In this document: positions 41,759 to 56,600 of the stretch, piece after piece
Numbering within the stretch: position 1 is the first letter of the stretch
Layout of the letters: each line of letters begins with the position of its first letter
Source: Marisa cornuarietis
Taxonomy: Eukaryota > Mollusca > Gastropoda > Architaenioglossa > Ampullariidae
Reading direction: 5' to 3'
Assembly (NCBI GenBank): GCA_004794655.1
Contig: SMMW01000018.1
Location: 1,442,501-1,506,500, forward strand
DNA: 64,000 nucleotides
The notes under the pieces: model-generated
Seen by the model: the letters and a program-made list of their open reading frames with translations, nothing else
The model's database searches: none
Told to the model about the DNA's origin: nothing
Translations under genes and position numbers: made by a program

Positions 41759-44700
41759 AAATAAGCTTAGCAGTTGAACCACTTCCCACACACGTTTGAT
41801 GGGTAGTGTACACACCCTTCGACCAGGTCCCTCAAGCACTGCACAGTGAACTTGTACAACTCAGTGTTGCGAGGGTGCAGAATTACATCTGGGACCACAA
41901 GAACGACGTCTATCGCAAAAAGTGGCATGGAGCCTGTCAGGGCTCGGCATAAGTACGCCAGGTTCGTGCAGACCATCTGCAACGCACAAGCAATGGCCTT
42001 GAGCTCGATGAGACAATGGCTCAACGGTGCTACTGCGTTGCTCAGGCAAGTGTCTGAGGAGTCGAATCCAGCCCGTCTTTCGTCGCTTAAATATCTGGAG
42101 GAGCTTTCACATAAAAGTATCTAAAACGGTTTCCAAAAAGAAAACAAAATTCTGCAAAGCGATCGTCCAGAATTTTCTTTTTCTGCAAATTGATTTTTCA
42201 AAACTTGTTCTCTACAAGCCGGTCTTTAAAAAAACTGCTGTAGCAAACAAAACAAAACAAAAAGTTTAAGTATCTTAGTCAGTTAATTAGTACATACAAT
42301 TACTAGAGAAAACATAAGGGAAATAATTTTGTGGAAAGCCAGTTTACCAAAATAAGACCTTGAATAGTAACAGACCTTTGAAAGCGCGCTGTAAATTTTT
42401 CCCTCCCAGTGCTGGTAATATTTCGCCAGGAGAGGAGATCTTCTTGAGGTTGTGCCTACCACCACACCCTCCACCTTGGTCAGCAAGGGTGCGATGGCAA
42501 CATACTTGAGGGCAAGGGATTCATAAGCATGCGACATATGTTCCTCGATGTATTCAAACACTTCCTGCGAAGTCAGTCAAATGACAATGAAACAAACGTT
42601 GACAATGGCTTGAAAGTGAATTATATATACTATTGATCATTAATAATGAGCTCGTCGATAATAAGATCCACATAAATGTACAGTCACTCATCCCCTAAAG
42701 ACAACAAATGGTCAAAGACAGCTCGTTCACACATCTGCTCAAGAAAACGAAAAGATAATAACAAGCTTATTCACTCATCCGGCAATAAATAATAGCATCA
42801 TACGGTCATTATCCACTCATCATTTACAAACAAACAATTTCAAGCCAGTATACACCAAAATCATACTATAATAAAAGTAATGCAGATACTCTATGGTTCA
42901 AGCGTTGCTGCCCTTACGTTGAGCTACATAATTGCCACAGAGATCAATGAAGATCTGAGACGGTATAGAAAAGCTTGCCACACAAAATCTAGGGTTATAT
43001 GCAGAACCATGACTTTCAGTCGAGTGTGCTGGAGTTGGGACATTGCAAAGCACAATGAAAGGCACAAATTGAACAAAAACATTTTCCAAAGCAGGAGGGG
43101 CTGCTAAGAGGGAAGACAACTATATAGAGACAATGTATGACACACTTCTGATCAGCAAACTAACTGAAATTTTAACCGACAACTCGAACCCCCTCCGACA
43201 GGAATTTGACATTAGACGCATAGACGGATGGTAGGTTACGTTCCTAGAGCTAGAACCACATGCCATCTGCAATCATTTTATTACAGCTGCAATCCAGATG
43301 TACAATCAACTCTTGGATAGGACATGCACTAGAATGCAGATGGTCATACCACTTGCTTTCCTTTCGGAGCGTCTGTTTTTATGTAGACTTTTAACTGGTG
43401 TCATACTTGTCTCTTTGTCTTCCTATTTTTAGTAGCAATATGAATGGTACAGATTATTAATGCTTGTGAAAGAAAGATTACAAGTGCCAGCGGAAATGAT
43501 TACAATTGAAGAACTACAATTGGATGTAGATATAGTATGTTCTCATGGCCTGCGTCGATATTTTGTCACGTGTCAGCAGGTACAACAATATCCTAAAAAG
43601 GATTCAAAAAGATGTTTGCACTTGTAACAAGATCCGGTGATACATAACGTAAAACAATCTGACGTTGTCAAGTGCTTGCATAGCCTTTAAATAAAATACA
43701 AAATTTGTCATACCCCTGACAGCATTTAAGACCATCAAACCATAGGAATCCTTTTCGCACACTCGCATTTCTTGCCTCGACTTTCACCTTAAAGTCCGAA
43801 TATTACAGCTAAGAAAATACGAAATATAACTCAGGAAAAAAGGAGAAAATTCTTCTCATTAATTTGAGTATGGGCATAAAAGAAAAATGGCGTCCTTCTT
43901 CAATTTTCGCATTGACAACAGTTTCAAGCAACAAGTAAATAGCTAACACAACAGAGCATATAGGGGCTAGGTTTGTCAAGAACACGAAGCAGACCTTGAC
44001 TTCTGATATGATGCCGGGTGCCTTTAGTGGTGGAAATTTTAAGATTTTCGCGTTTTCTATCGTTTCCAGGGAGCAACCTATGTCGCTAGCGTTTCCATGT
44101 ATTTGGTGCACTGTGGAGCGAAATTTGCTGATCGCCTGCAATTTAAAGAGCAATGTGATGAGTTATAGAAACCCCAATAAAAGACATATTAATAAGAAAC
44201 ATTGTTAATAGTGCTTATGCTATGTAAACCGGCGATTTATATTTCTACCCTCTGTAACCCATAAGTGTAAAAGGATGCGCCGCTTTGGTAACAGAAAAAG
44301 TAGTAAATGGAACACCAGTGGAGTGTATGCGCTGGCCTGGGCATGAGTGTATGTATGTATACACAACTGTGCATTTCTCGGTCAGTGAATGCACACAGGC
44401 CACTTAACAATTTGGCACTTGATGAGGTAGTCTGTGATAGTCAGTGAGTTCCAGTTGTGTCGCTTGACTCCTGGCGACAGCACGCGGTGCAGTTCTTTCA
44501 GGTGCTCGTTCAAGATTTCGGCCTGCAGAGCAAAAGTGCTTTCAGCTTCAATCTCTGGCCACGCTGTATTTGTGTCGGTAAAGTGACCACGACCCAGCAA
44601 ACACGTAATATTGAGCAACACGTAACATTGCCGTTCTACAGCCATAACGTTTTCATGTTATGTTGCGTGCGTCCGTGTATGTGTTATTATTCTGTCTGTG

Positions 44701-44883
44701 CCTGACCTTAAGCGAGTTTTCTATCTTGTGTTTATTATGTCTGTTGATATAGCTCTGTACAATTGTTTGAGGACGTTTCAGTCTGTATCAGTTTGTCTGT
44801 TGTTGGAATTTGTCTATGTGTTTTTGCATACCTTTTGTAAAACGCATTGACCCTTCTCTAAAGCAGGGAAACGCGCTATTTAA

Positions 44884-44919
<36 letters not shown>

Positions 44920-47900
44920 GAAGGATGTCCTCATGTTTGAGAATGCCTTGTAGCCTTGGCGTTATCTTTGCCTTCTTAACCTGACTTTTATTGTCGAAAG
45001 CATAAAGGTCGTTTCCTGATCTTTCGGTTGTGTGGGAGTGAGGTGTTAGAGATTAGAGACCTCACTTTTCTTCAGGGCCAGTTTTTTTTTTTGTGAGGCC
45101 TATGCCCATCTCCTCTCCCTCGCTGCTTTATCTACCCCAGCCTTCTATGAGGTCAGCTACCTATTCCAAACATATGTGTTCATTAGAGGAGGGAGGCGGA
45201 GGGCTCAAACCAGAGCGCCTCTTAGTTCGGATGCCAATGTTCTAGCCACTTGGTTATCGGCTTTGCTATATTGACGAAAACGTGACTATATAGGGCAAAT
45301 TAGTTTACATTACCGTCACGTAACATGGTCACACAGTCGAAAAATGTGTGTCTGTTAAGAAGGCTAGCAAGTTTTGGACAAACATTAGTTACGTGTTTGC
45401 TGCCTATTTCAAGTCAATGAACTTGGCATCAAACAAGTTCTGATCTAAAGGCTTTCGTGGCGTGCTGCGTGCTTCAGAGTTGGCTTGATGTTTTGAATGT
45501 GTTCTGGGTAACGTGGTTACGCTACTTAAATTTTCCTAGTGTTTATGTATATGTCTATATTCTGCTAGGTAAGCTGTCATTTTACGTTGACAAATCCGTT
45601 AGACCACGATGCTTTCTCGCGATATAGATTTCTTCACAGCATAGGATCAAGGCAAAGTGATGAATTTGGACGATGGTGAAAATGATATGGTGATGATGAC
45701 GATGGTGACGACGACTATGATGATGATGTCTGAATACATTATCAAGGAATAAGATCCTCTACACCAGTCACGACGTATACAACACTTAAGGACGCTATAT
45801 AATTTGAAAGCAAGGCTTTTGTACTTCAAGACTTCGCAAAAAATTCCATACCTCCACCTCGGTCAGACAGCTGATGATACCATGGTATGCTTCAAGCATC
45901 TGTGTGGTGCGCTGGGTATAGTCAATATACTTGCTCTCCTGTCTCGGGAAAACAACATATAGGGAATATAATTGTTTTCCTGTTTCAGGCTAAAAACAGA
46001 AGATGAATATACTTGTTTTACAGCTTCGGACAATAAATATTCATTAAATAATGATTGCTTTTCTGTCTCGTGGAAACAGCATCTGGTGTGTTTTTTCTGT
46101 AGCATACGAACAATACATAAGCATCTGATTCAGGCAAATAACACATGGTACTAGCACGTACCTTCAGTCAGCAATCATACTCAAAACTATACACGTTCCA
46201 TTCTTTCAGCCTTTCGGTTACCACAGCAGAACACACATGCATGAGTATATTACTGAGCGCTGAAAAATGTCCTAATAAAGACGCTCCGTGGTCCAAATCT
46301 GAACATATGTGAATGGATTCATTCACATCTGTACCCTATTTGACCTTAATAATACATGGCAGGACATGTTTTAAAACTCTAGAACACATTCAGGAATCTA
46401 AAAGAATGTGCAGTTTTGGAAGATTTCGAATTAAAGGTCGGTTAAGATACCGCAGACTCGTCTTTCACCAACATGCGTAAGTTTTAAGACGCTCTGTTCA
46501 TCTTGGCACGTATGAAACTGACAAAGTTCCAGATCTTTGTTATATTGATAATAATGTCTCTTATCACTGATTAAGATTTTACATTGTCAAACTACCATCG
46601 CGCATTGAAGAAGACGCTGGAAGAAGATTCTAACAGCGAGAAGAACAATGATACCTGAAGCGTGATGTTTGCTGCCATTTCTGGGACGGGTAGACCTAGC
46701 GTTTCCATGTTTCTTGCCTCGGCCATAATGAGAAACAGATCGGGATCGCAGTTCAGGTAGTAATGGATTTCCCAAGGGTTAACTGAAGGAGAGAAACGGT
46801 TTAACTTATCGAGAAATTACTGCCTGACATTCATTCATTCAATCTTCCTATTTTCCCTTGACCTGCACTTGTGCAATGAGTTCAGCAGACATGAAGAGAA
46901 GCTGCACTCCAGACCATCGCTGTCTCTGTGACCATTCTGCCCACGGTAATAGCCGTTCATTATCACACTTATTCGCTCGTCTTAATTTTTGTTACTATAT
47001 TGTTGTTTGCTGAAATCAGTTTTACTGTGGCAAGCGCTGTCAGCACTCTCATCAATGCTTTTGCTGAATTTTCATTCGCTTTTCTTGCTACTGCATTTTT
47101 AGCCAGCTACCCTCGATTATTTACAGCGACTCGTCACTAGGACGATCATCAAAACATTTGAGCTAGATCATACGACTGGTGACTCCACAACTTTTTGCTG
47201 GCCTTTACTTACCACATCTTTGTCTACTGGAATTGTCCTAAGCTGCCACAAGACAATCATTCTGCGCCCTTCTAAAGAATGTTGATGCTAATGAGGTTCA
47301 GCTCTACCGTTTAATCTGACCTGTTTGTCAAAACTGCTACAGCGCACAACCCTTGACATTCTTAGTCAGGCTGCCTCATTGAGTGGTTTCAAGCGCCAAC
47401 GATTTCACTCTCTAAAATTATTGCTCACCAGCTATCTCACAGAATCAGTGTGTTCTACGTCTTCTAAACTTTACTTTCGTATACACTTGATACGTGTGAT
47501 ATACACAGGTGACACATTCAGTTCAGACATAGTCAGTTCATTCAGATGATGCGTATAAATAACACAAATCTGCGATACGTGTCGGTTATATGCGCGGTCA
47601 CTGTATACGTTAATAGATAAGGTATTACCTAAAGCTACGATTAAAAAAACAGGCTTACTGGTAGTGTTTTCATATTTGTCAAAGTCCAATATCTGCCAGG
47701 TGCTAGGATCTTGCTGTTTTTGTACTCTCGAAGAAGTTGACAAGATACTCCGTCTAAGCAGCACAGGAAGTTTGTTTGCCTGCTCTCTCCAGGTGAGATA
47801 TGTTGCATCCTCGTACTCCCTTATCCTTCTGGCGATGTCCAGGTACCTCTCTCGCGTCTGTTGGCAAAAAAGGTGTTTGGTGACATGTCCCGCTTGTGCA

Positions 47901-50900
47901 TGTTTGTTTGTGTTTAACGCCGTGCCAGCAACTAAGGCTATATCACGCGAAAAAAGTAATCCTACTATAAAATGCTTTGGGACAAAAACTCCAAGTGATA
48001 TAACTATAACATCGTAAAAAATAAAACCCATACAAAAAGCAGGAAACAAATTTGAGAGTGGGGAACATGTAAAAGGAGTGTCGTGGCCCATAAAGGCCAC
48101 CAACAAACCAAACACCAAAAACTATCAGGGCATAAAAAGCTTAAATCTTGTGATAAAGTCCTATCGCCTTAAAAAGTAAAAATAGCTGCCGATGGGACGG
48201 ACCTAAACAAAGAAAACAAGGAGCCTGCAGTAAAAATAACTGCTGGCGGATACTCTGGAGTCCATGACAAGTAATTAAAACATGCACAACAGTAAAAATT
48301 CCTTGACACCAAGGACAAACTGGCGGTGGTTCACCTCGTAAAAGGTGCGATTGCATGGCATAGGTGTGTCCTAGTCTTAGTCTGGAAAGAACTATCTCCT
48401 TCCGCCGCACAGGAAGGCAAGCGGTCTGAAAGAGAGGGAAGGGTGGCATGTAACTTATTTTGGCCCAGAATGTCCCAGTGGCGTTGCCACAAGGACTGAA
48501 CATAGGCTGAGAGGACAGAGTTACAGGCTGCTGATACTATCGAGTGCTGCTTTTGCAGAGTTTCCGAATGGAGGAGAAACGTTTGTTAGCAGAACAGCCC
48601 ACAGTGGTGGTGGAACTATCCTCATTCCTTCCCACTTTCTGTACATATGTTGGTCACGACAGCTACACCAACCACGAGAGGCGAGTGGGACTTCCGGGTC
48701 TGAAGACGTAATACGACAAGAAGTTGGGGTCTTTTATGGAATCAAAGGTCGGCTACGTCGGGTTTGGAGGAGATGAAAAACTAAACACAACGCGAGGAAT
48801 GAAAGAATGATGCGCTAACACACACAAAGTAAAGAGTTAAAATTCAAATGGTAAAATTCTCCACCGAACTTTCGGTCTCTTCCCATGAATCTGAAAGAGG
48901 AATGGACTAACACTAATCATGTTAAAGCACCTGTTGATGACAGGATTACCCACGGCCTGGCAACATAAAGTTCTCCGCTTTCCCCCCTCTCCCTCCCACT
49001 CGTTCGCTCGTTTCCCCCCTCTCTCTTCTCTCCTATCTCTGAGAAGATCGAAGAAAAGATGGCTGATGCCTTTTGTAAGATATTCATTTACAAAAACAAA
49101 GAGACAGGAAGACAAAAGACGGACAGGAGGCATGAAAGGAAGAAACAGACACTGAGATCGACAAAGACAGCTCGTTCACACAGACAGGTTCGTGTATTAT
49201 ACGTGAGGAGATCACACACAAATATAGATAACAGGAGACAGAGAGGGAGGGAGACTCTGGCACATAGGCAGACTCAAAGACAGAGAGATGTATGTTGAGA
49301 CAAAAAGTGCCGGAGGTTTGAAGCAAACGTGACAAAGGCACGGGTCATAGACAGTTACGTTCACCCTGACCTCCTTGCCCAGGTCGGTGATCATCATGGC
49401 TTCAAGACTGTTTAATCTGATGATTGTGTGCTTGATGCGGTGAAAGAGAGCTCTGCACCATTCTATCCTCCCTGCTGAAGGAGGCTTGTTTTTATACATG
49501 GAAGGTGATGTCTTTTCCTCTTGAAACATCGCATCTATAGAGTCCAGCTGAAAGAAAATATTCTTCAGTTAATTTGCGATTGGGCTAAAAGGGGAATGAA
49601 CAAAAGGCAGCTCTTAAATACTTGCAGCCTGTTAGCCAGGAAAGAAGCGGCTAGACCACTAGATTCCAAACCCGAAGGCGCGATGGTTCCATACCCGTGC
49701 TGCCGTGCTTACACCTGATGACCCAACTGTTTGGTAGCTAACTCTACAGAGGGATAGGCAAAGGTAAAGAAGCAAGAGGGAGAGTAGATGGCGTGACTCC
49801 GAAGATATGTGGCTTCTGTCACCCCACTCCTCCTCTAGATATGTAAGAAAAAATAAAAGAAAAAATAAAAGGTTTCGTGACAACCATTATCTTACCTGTT
49901 CGCCTCGCCTTTGTTCACAAAAAACAATGAAAAAGTGTCCTATAGCCTAGTGGCCGTAGGGGCAGTGAACTGCAACTGGTTAACCGTCTCCAAAAAAGTC
50001 TGTGAAAGTGTGAGAACAGCCTCAATTACCTCCCCTAATAAATCAGGTACCCATTTTCGCATATTGTGAAGAGGGTGATTTTGCAGCCAGCGTTGGCTGA
50101 GTCATCACTTTGTAACAACGATGGTGGCATCGTCAACTGAACTGCGTTTGAAGTGGCGATCATTAGTCCGTGTCTTACCTACGATATTACCAAGTCTAAA
50201 TTAACCCGGTTCATCCGGCAGCCTGAGATTCGTTATCAATAAAAAGGCAACCTGGTTTTCTATTCATAGTTTATCTAGGTTTCTGTTTTTTTTTAGCTTG
50301 CCTAAGCATATTCATGACGTACCAAACATGGCTTACCCAAAAGCAGTCCCATCTTTATTGCCAATACACACATACATCCCTTGACTAGTACCAACTGACG
50401 AGTGGCTATCCTGGTCTGTTAGAACTAGTCGGGAGAATAGCTGGATAGACCCAGCGGCTGATAAATCTCACCAAGTGTGATCCTGTACTCCACGCTGATC
50501 ACCAATCCTCCAAAACTACTTAGCGCGCGGATGATCGCCAGATTAAGACACGGATTAACAAGTTGAAAGTATAATATCGCCCTTGACTTTACCTCTTTGC
50601 GATACTGCAGCAGGATGTCACTGAACTTCTGCATCAGCAGGTCTCTGATGACCTTTCGCGAGCGGATGTCTCTGAAGTTGAGCAACATTTCAAAGGCACC
50701 CTCTGCAGACCGCAGGTTGTGGAAGGACTTGTTGATGAAAGCTTTTGCCTCGTTCTCGATTAACCGGACCTCGCTATACAAGTTTTCCATTATCCGTGTC
50801 CAGGACTCCTTCTCCGCCATATTAAATGGACTGAACCTCGCCTGACAACCACAGCAAAACAGAAGCATTGCAGCCCATTATATACGTTCTGAGAAATGCA

Positions 50901-53616
50901 TTATTAGGCTATTGTGCAAACTATAGACAGTATGTGTATGTTCTCCGTCATTGACTCAACCATCGTTATGCAACGCATGGCTATATCTGAAAGTGTAAAA
51001 TTTAAATTGGAAAGCAGGTGTGTGACTTGCTGTGTTAAGTATTTGTGCATTACAGCAGATACGCATTAAATTTGATAACATGATTTCGGTTTCCAAAGAT
51101 TTACTTCATATTGACATGGGTCTCCAGTCAGTATGTAATTTGAATGTCGCATCCAGAACTCTTAATAGCATGATATAGTGAATGCGCTCGTTATTTACTG
51201 TTTGTTAATAAATATGTAAATTGTATTGCATATTTGCTAAAGTTAAATACCTCAGGAACGTTTACCAAGGAAAGCTATAAACATGTTGGAGAATCTTCCC
51301 AACAGCGAAATAACCTGGGTTCATTATGTTACGCAAACACTCTATCAATGTTTCCCTTGTGGGTGGTTGGGGAAGAATCAGGGTGTGAGAAACGTTAAAG
51401 GTTTTGAGAGATCTTAAGTAGATTCTTGTAAACGAGCGACTGACATAGTAACAATAGTTAGTAGCGAGTGATCTTCATTTTACATCTTAGTTCTTTTAAA
51501 TCTTTCTTAATGTTGAGTAAATATCGTGTAGAAACCACTTATTTTCTTCGCTGTAGGGCGGCTATTTAGCAGATGGTCTTGTGTCTTAGGAGCGCTCTAA
51601 ACGCCCGCATACTTTGAGGAATAATTAAACTGGGAGGACTTTAGAGCAACGATAAGTTAGTATTGCGGTTTTGGTGAAAGCGAAGAATTCAATCGGGTAT
51701 CTATTGTTGCAAGCAGTAACAAATTCCTAGACTGTCGGAGACACTGTCAAAGGACAAAAGAAAAATTGCTGACAATAACTCCACAAAGATGAGAGACTCG
51801 CCGACAAAGGCCACCCACCTGTTCGATGGGTTGCACAAGGAAATCGACCCGCAGCAAGACGTCGTTGATGCTCTCCTCGTCTCCCGTCACCGACTTCAGC
51901 TCGGGTCCAAAGATACTGTAGAATTCTTCCAGCACCTGCCCACGCATGTTTAATCATAAGACAGGTATCACGACTCGGTAAATCCCTTTATCTTTCTTTG
52001 AGTCCCTATTTACGGGGCTGAGTGCTCTGCCGTGACATACATCCATCAGGAACCCCAACTAATCTTGCAGAGAACAGAGACGAGAACAAAAGATAGTGAC
52101 AGAGAACATTTGATAGTGTTTATATTTGTAATAAAACAGGGTTCTGTTCAAGAGTAACGCGCTTGTATGTTTGAGGTATTTCACAAATTCAATAACAGTT
52201 TAATTCTTTCTCTCTGCCTCTCTACCGTTTCCCTTTTCTTTCTGATTTCAGCAGTAACAGAAAGCGTGTTTTAACAGTGGCTGAAAGGTTAGCAGATATG
52301 TTAGCAGTGGCTGAAAGCTCAGCAGATATTTTCTTTTTAAAGGCGAGGGCAAGAAGAATAAACTACACTGATCTGATTGTTTTTGAAATCAGCATTCATT
52401 ATTATCATGTCTGTGCTTTTTTTTCTTTTAAGTAAACCGCTTTGATCCCGTCTTTAACGTTAAGGAAAAGTGCAATACAAATCAACTTTTTATTATTATT
52501 ATTATTAGACGACTACCACCCTACTAAAAAAGAAACACTTTTGTCCTTTTCTCGTCTGTCTTTATGACCTGCGCCACGTCGTATAGGTCCTGGCAGATGG
52601 ATGCCATGTAGTCAGTTCGCTGGAACAAACGAATCCTGTCGAACTCCCAGCGCTGGTCGCGACCCGAGCTCTCTATCTTGGCGCGGATGTTCAGGTAGGA
52701 TCGTTTCCATGTTTTCAAGAGGTCGCAAGCTTCGCGTGTTTTCTTCTTGATTTCACTAATCTCCAGCCTGCAACAGATGCACAGCTTTTACATCAGTTGA
52801 TTGAGGCTGAGTGCTGTTTATCGCCACGCCAGCAGAGCAAAGACTACATCGCCTCGGGGTACAGGGAAATCATCACATATCGAATTTAAGCCACAACACT
52901 CCGATGTGTGCCGACAGGTGTGATACAGCGTTTGAAAAAAATAATGTAAAAAGAAGAGGCAGGGCAGATAATCGCTCCACCCTCACAATAAGCTTGCACG
53001 GAGAAAAGTTCGATATCTAACTCCCTAACTTAGAGAACGACCTTTGTATTTTGTAGGACCTTCTGTTCCAGTCGTAGCTACACCCCTCTTCCCACACGCT
53101 GGCACTACTTGCTACTCCTGGTTAAGGCTTGAGAGAAACAGACAATGACAGCAAAAGCAGAAAGCAATGAAAATGGAAAGTATTTCACCCATGAACATGC
53201 GTGGTATATTATAAGTTATCGGGCGTTTTCCACCGCATGAGGCGCTAGTAAGCCCCGCGTGCACCGCGTATGCGCGCGCCTCACTTGAAAAGCTCGCGCA
53301 CGTCGACGACGCGGCTGACGCGCTCGGCCAGCTCCCAGGCGACGCGTTCCATGAGAGGCACCATGTGCTCGTCTGTGTTGAAGTAACGCGAGATGGTCCA
53401 CATCATGCGGAACGCCTGCATCATGTTGGGCAGAGTCTCGCAAACCAGCTACACGCACGCGTCAAACATGCACGCACCCAAACATTCACAAAGCATGCAG
53501 TCACACACACACATACACGCACGCACACACACACACACGTACAATGTGTGAGTAAGAGAGCTAGAAAGACTGAGAGAGGGAGAGTGTGTGTTTGTGTGTG
53601 AAAGAGAGTCAGTTGT

Positions 53617-53654
<38 letters not shown>

Positions 53655-56600
53655 GATTTACATAGCACCTTTCCAAATGTTTGCTCATAGCGCTTTAAAT
53701 AAATCATATAGATTAAATCATTAACAACTATGCACCCACGTTCACATATAACGGACACGCCCACTTCAACAACATACACTACTCATAGACAAAGTAAATT
53801 ACAATCACACGTTATACACGCTAATGGGCAGGACAGGGTCGCAGTGAAGTCGTAGTTTGGAAAAGATGTGTCTTATGTTTAGACTTAAAAGAGGCAAGAG
53901 AATCAGTGACAAAAGCTGACAGGTAATCTGTTACAAGTCGACGGGGTTTGGTAGGAGAAAGACCTGTGTCCATACGTCTTTGCCTTAGTAGTGGGACTGA
54001 AAAGGCTTGGTTTCAGAAGATGAGCATGTTAATGTTGTGCTAATATTATCAACATAATTGTCATCATGTCATATTTACTTTCAGGCACGGTTATTCAAGC
54101 TTTGTATGAGGCAACAGAGAGTGTAGGGGTGAACTGCTTTATGTATATTATGTCAGTTCTTCCATAGCCTTCAAATGGTTAACGAATAAAATTATTTAAT
54201 CTCAAATGGAAGATGTGGACACGGCTTAAGTGGCTGACCTTAAAGGAGAGGCCGTGAGTAATGTTCTTGAAATGTCTCTCCACAGTTGTGAGGAAGCGCA
54301 CGTTGTCCTTGGCCTGCATGTACAGGCGGTTCAACTCCATGAAGATGTAGTCAAAGATGTTCTCCTTCAAGCAGTGCACGTCAAGCATGCGTTTCGCTAA
54401 AGGCGTGGTCAGCGCTTGGATCAACCCGCTGAATACAGCATTCCACTCCCGCCAAAACTCTACTTCTGCCAGCGGCCCTTTACCGCGGCGCTGCTGCTTG
54501 GCATATTGCTCAAACACCTCCTGGTGACGTGATCAACCACGTCGTCCATATTACCAGGTCGTCCGCATGGCAGCAGAAATAGCAAAACAAAAATACATTC
54601 ATAGATATACAAATTTTAAAAAGAGTCTGAAAGCGTCCATAAGAAAAGTTTGCTATAATTTCGAAGAAATACAGGAATGCCTGTTATTTTCGGCACCAAT
54701 TTAAAGCGCTTTTTGTCAACAAAGTTCAAATAAAAGGCTTAATTAAACGTAATTTTTATTTTGCATGCATTCTGCACTCTTCGCGTTACCTTTGTCTCAT
54801 TTACTTTAGTTCCTGCGCCTATAGCTTACGAAGCAACTAGGCCCAGCATAGATACACACGCCGTTTGTCAAGATCTTATCCATTTTCAAACCTTGTGTTG
54901 ACTACGTAGCAAAAGCAATTACTACAGTCCGTTGATAGCTTTCAGCCGTCATGTGTATCTCCTTTCCAGAGACCACAGTTTGCGTTTTTGTTCTGTCACA
55001 CCTTTGAGCTAGCTCTTAAGTCTCATACAAATTGACTACTTCCGTTTCCGTAAGTCTTAAACAGATATGCACTTTTTATTTCTTCTTCTTCTTCTTGTAA
55101 TCTCTACTTTTCTTTTGTTTTTCATATGTAATCATTAATAAAATTGCTTCAGTAAAGTCAACCTGGAGGGTATATGTCCAGCTTTCACAATATTTGTGGA
55201 TGAGTTCCACCAGTTCTTTGTTGGCCACGATTTCCTTTTTGTCCTCAGGAATCTGCACATCCGGGAATTCCAGCATAATCTCACCCGCCATCTGGCGAAG
55301 GGTGAGGGAGATAGCGGATGAGAACTTGATCAGGTGTATAAGAAACTCGTCACGTAACATGACTTTCGAACGCGTTTCCGATTCGTCAACCTGGTAGTGC
55401 ATGAGGAAAGAGACCACAAGCAAGTTAAAATGAACATTCTTTAGTTTGCACTAGATCACTTTGTTTCAAATCTCTCGATTCATCAAACTAAAAAATGTAT
55501 GCATTGACAAAGGAGACGTACAATATATATTGCGTCAAAATCGACCAGAAGATACAAAACCTCTTAGATAAGGACTCTGCCAAAATTATAAAGACTTCTC
55601 AAGATTGGGCTAGCCTTGGCGCAATCGTTCCCATTTCGCTACGAATTTTCAAATGCTCTTACAATTTCTTTTACTTTAAATTCTGCGTAATTTTGAGTTT
55701 CAGCAACTGATATTGGTTTTAAATGGATTCCCCATTAGTATTCATTGAAAATAAATCTTACCAAATAGTAAATGAACTTATTTTTACTTGAATAAAGTGG
55801 AAGATGAAAAGGGTATTGGTGGTAACGCCTTCGTCACGACAGCGAACGTGAATTATGATAATAATTAGGATTTTTCTGCTTGATCACAATTACTACAGTA
55901 ATACATCGCCATTCGTGTAAGGTAATTTCACACCCAAAGGCAAAAGGTCAAAATGATCTCGCATCCTTTGGCCTTCAGCGAATGACGCACTTTCCTGGGG
56001 TCCAGCTTCTTGGGTTGGCGTTCGTCGCTTCTACCTTGCTGTCTTTCCTCCCTTACACCCCCACGCACAGCCCTGTTCCACTGATCAGTGATCACTATAC
56101 TATGCTACATTGTAACATTGTGGTTTTTTTATTTTTTACATTGTTTGACTTGGTGAAGAGTTTGAAACTGTTTTGACCTTGACTTTATTTCCTTTCCACG
56201 TCTCCTTCCTTCTTTCCCCTCGAAAAACATAAGATCAAACTTTATGTTGGTGGATAAATTTCCTTTATGGCCTCCCCTCTTCGCGATTTGTCACAAAGTC
56301 TGAAAATTGATTGCTTTTCATTTCAGGGAGAGAGACTGTAGCCTCGTTTACCAGTTTATTCCACCAAGCTCTACTCCTATGACCCAGATGACATGGTTTA
56401 AATCTTCAGCTGACGCGAAAATGCTATATATATAACTAGAAACAAGTAGTAATTTTACGACAAACCTGCGTTTGGTAGGGGCTAGGAGGGGAAGATGAGG
56501 AAGATGTACAGTTTGCTGAAAGGCAGAATAGAGAACCTTCTCAAAACTGACCGACGTTTTAGGCTTTTTTTTCTTCCCAGATTTCGATTCTGGTTGTTGC

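Noticed and set aside
45080..45275. Functional tRNA gene
   Set aside because: A- and B-box-like sequences are present but no full cloverleaf; the long body and A-rich run fit a SINE.
47471..48118. 215-residue minus-strand frame as a novel gene
   Set aside because: It is a LINE 3' tail fused by chance to exon 12.
53216..53458. Arg-rich minus-strand frame
   Set aside because: Wrong-frame reading of GC-rich exon 7; the frame with [11 protein letters not shown] is the dynein one.
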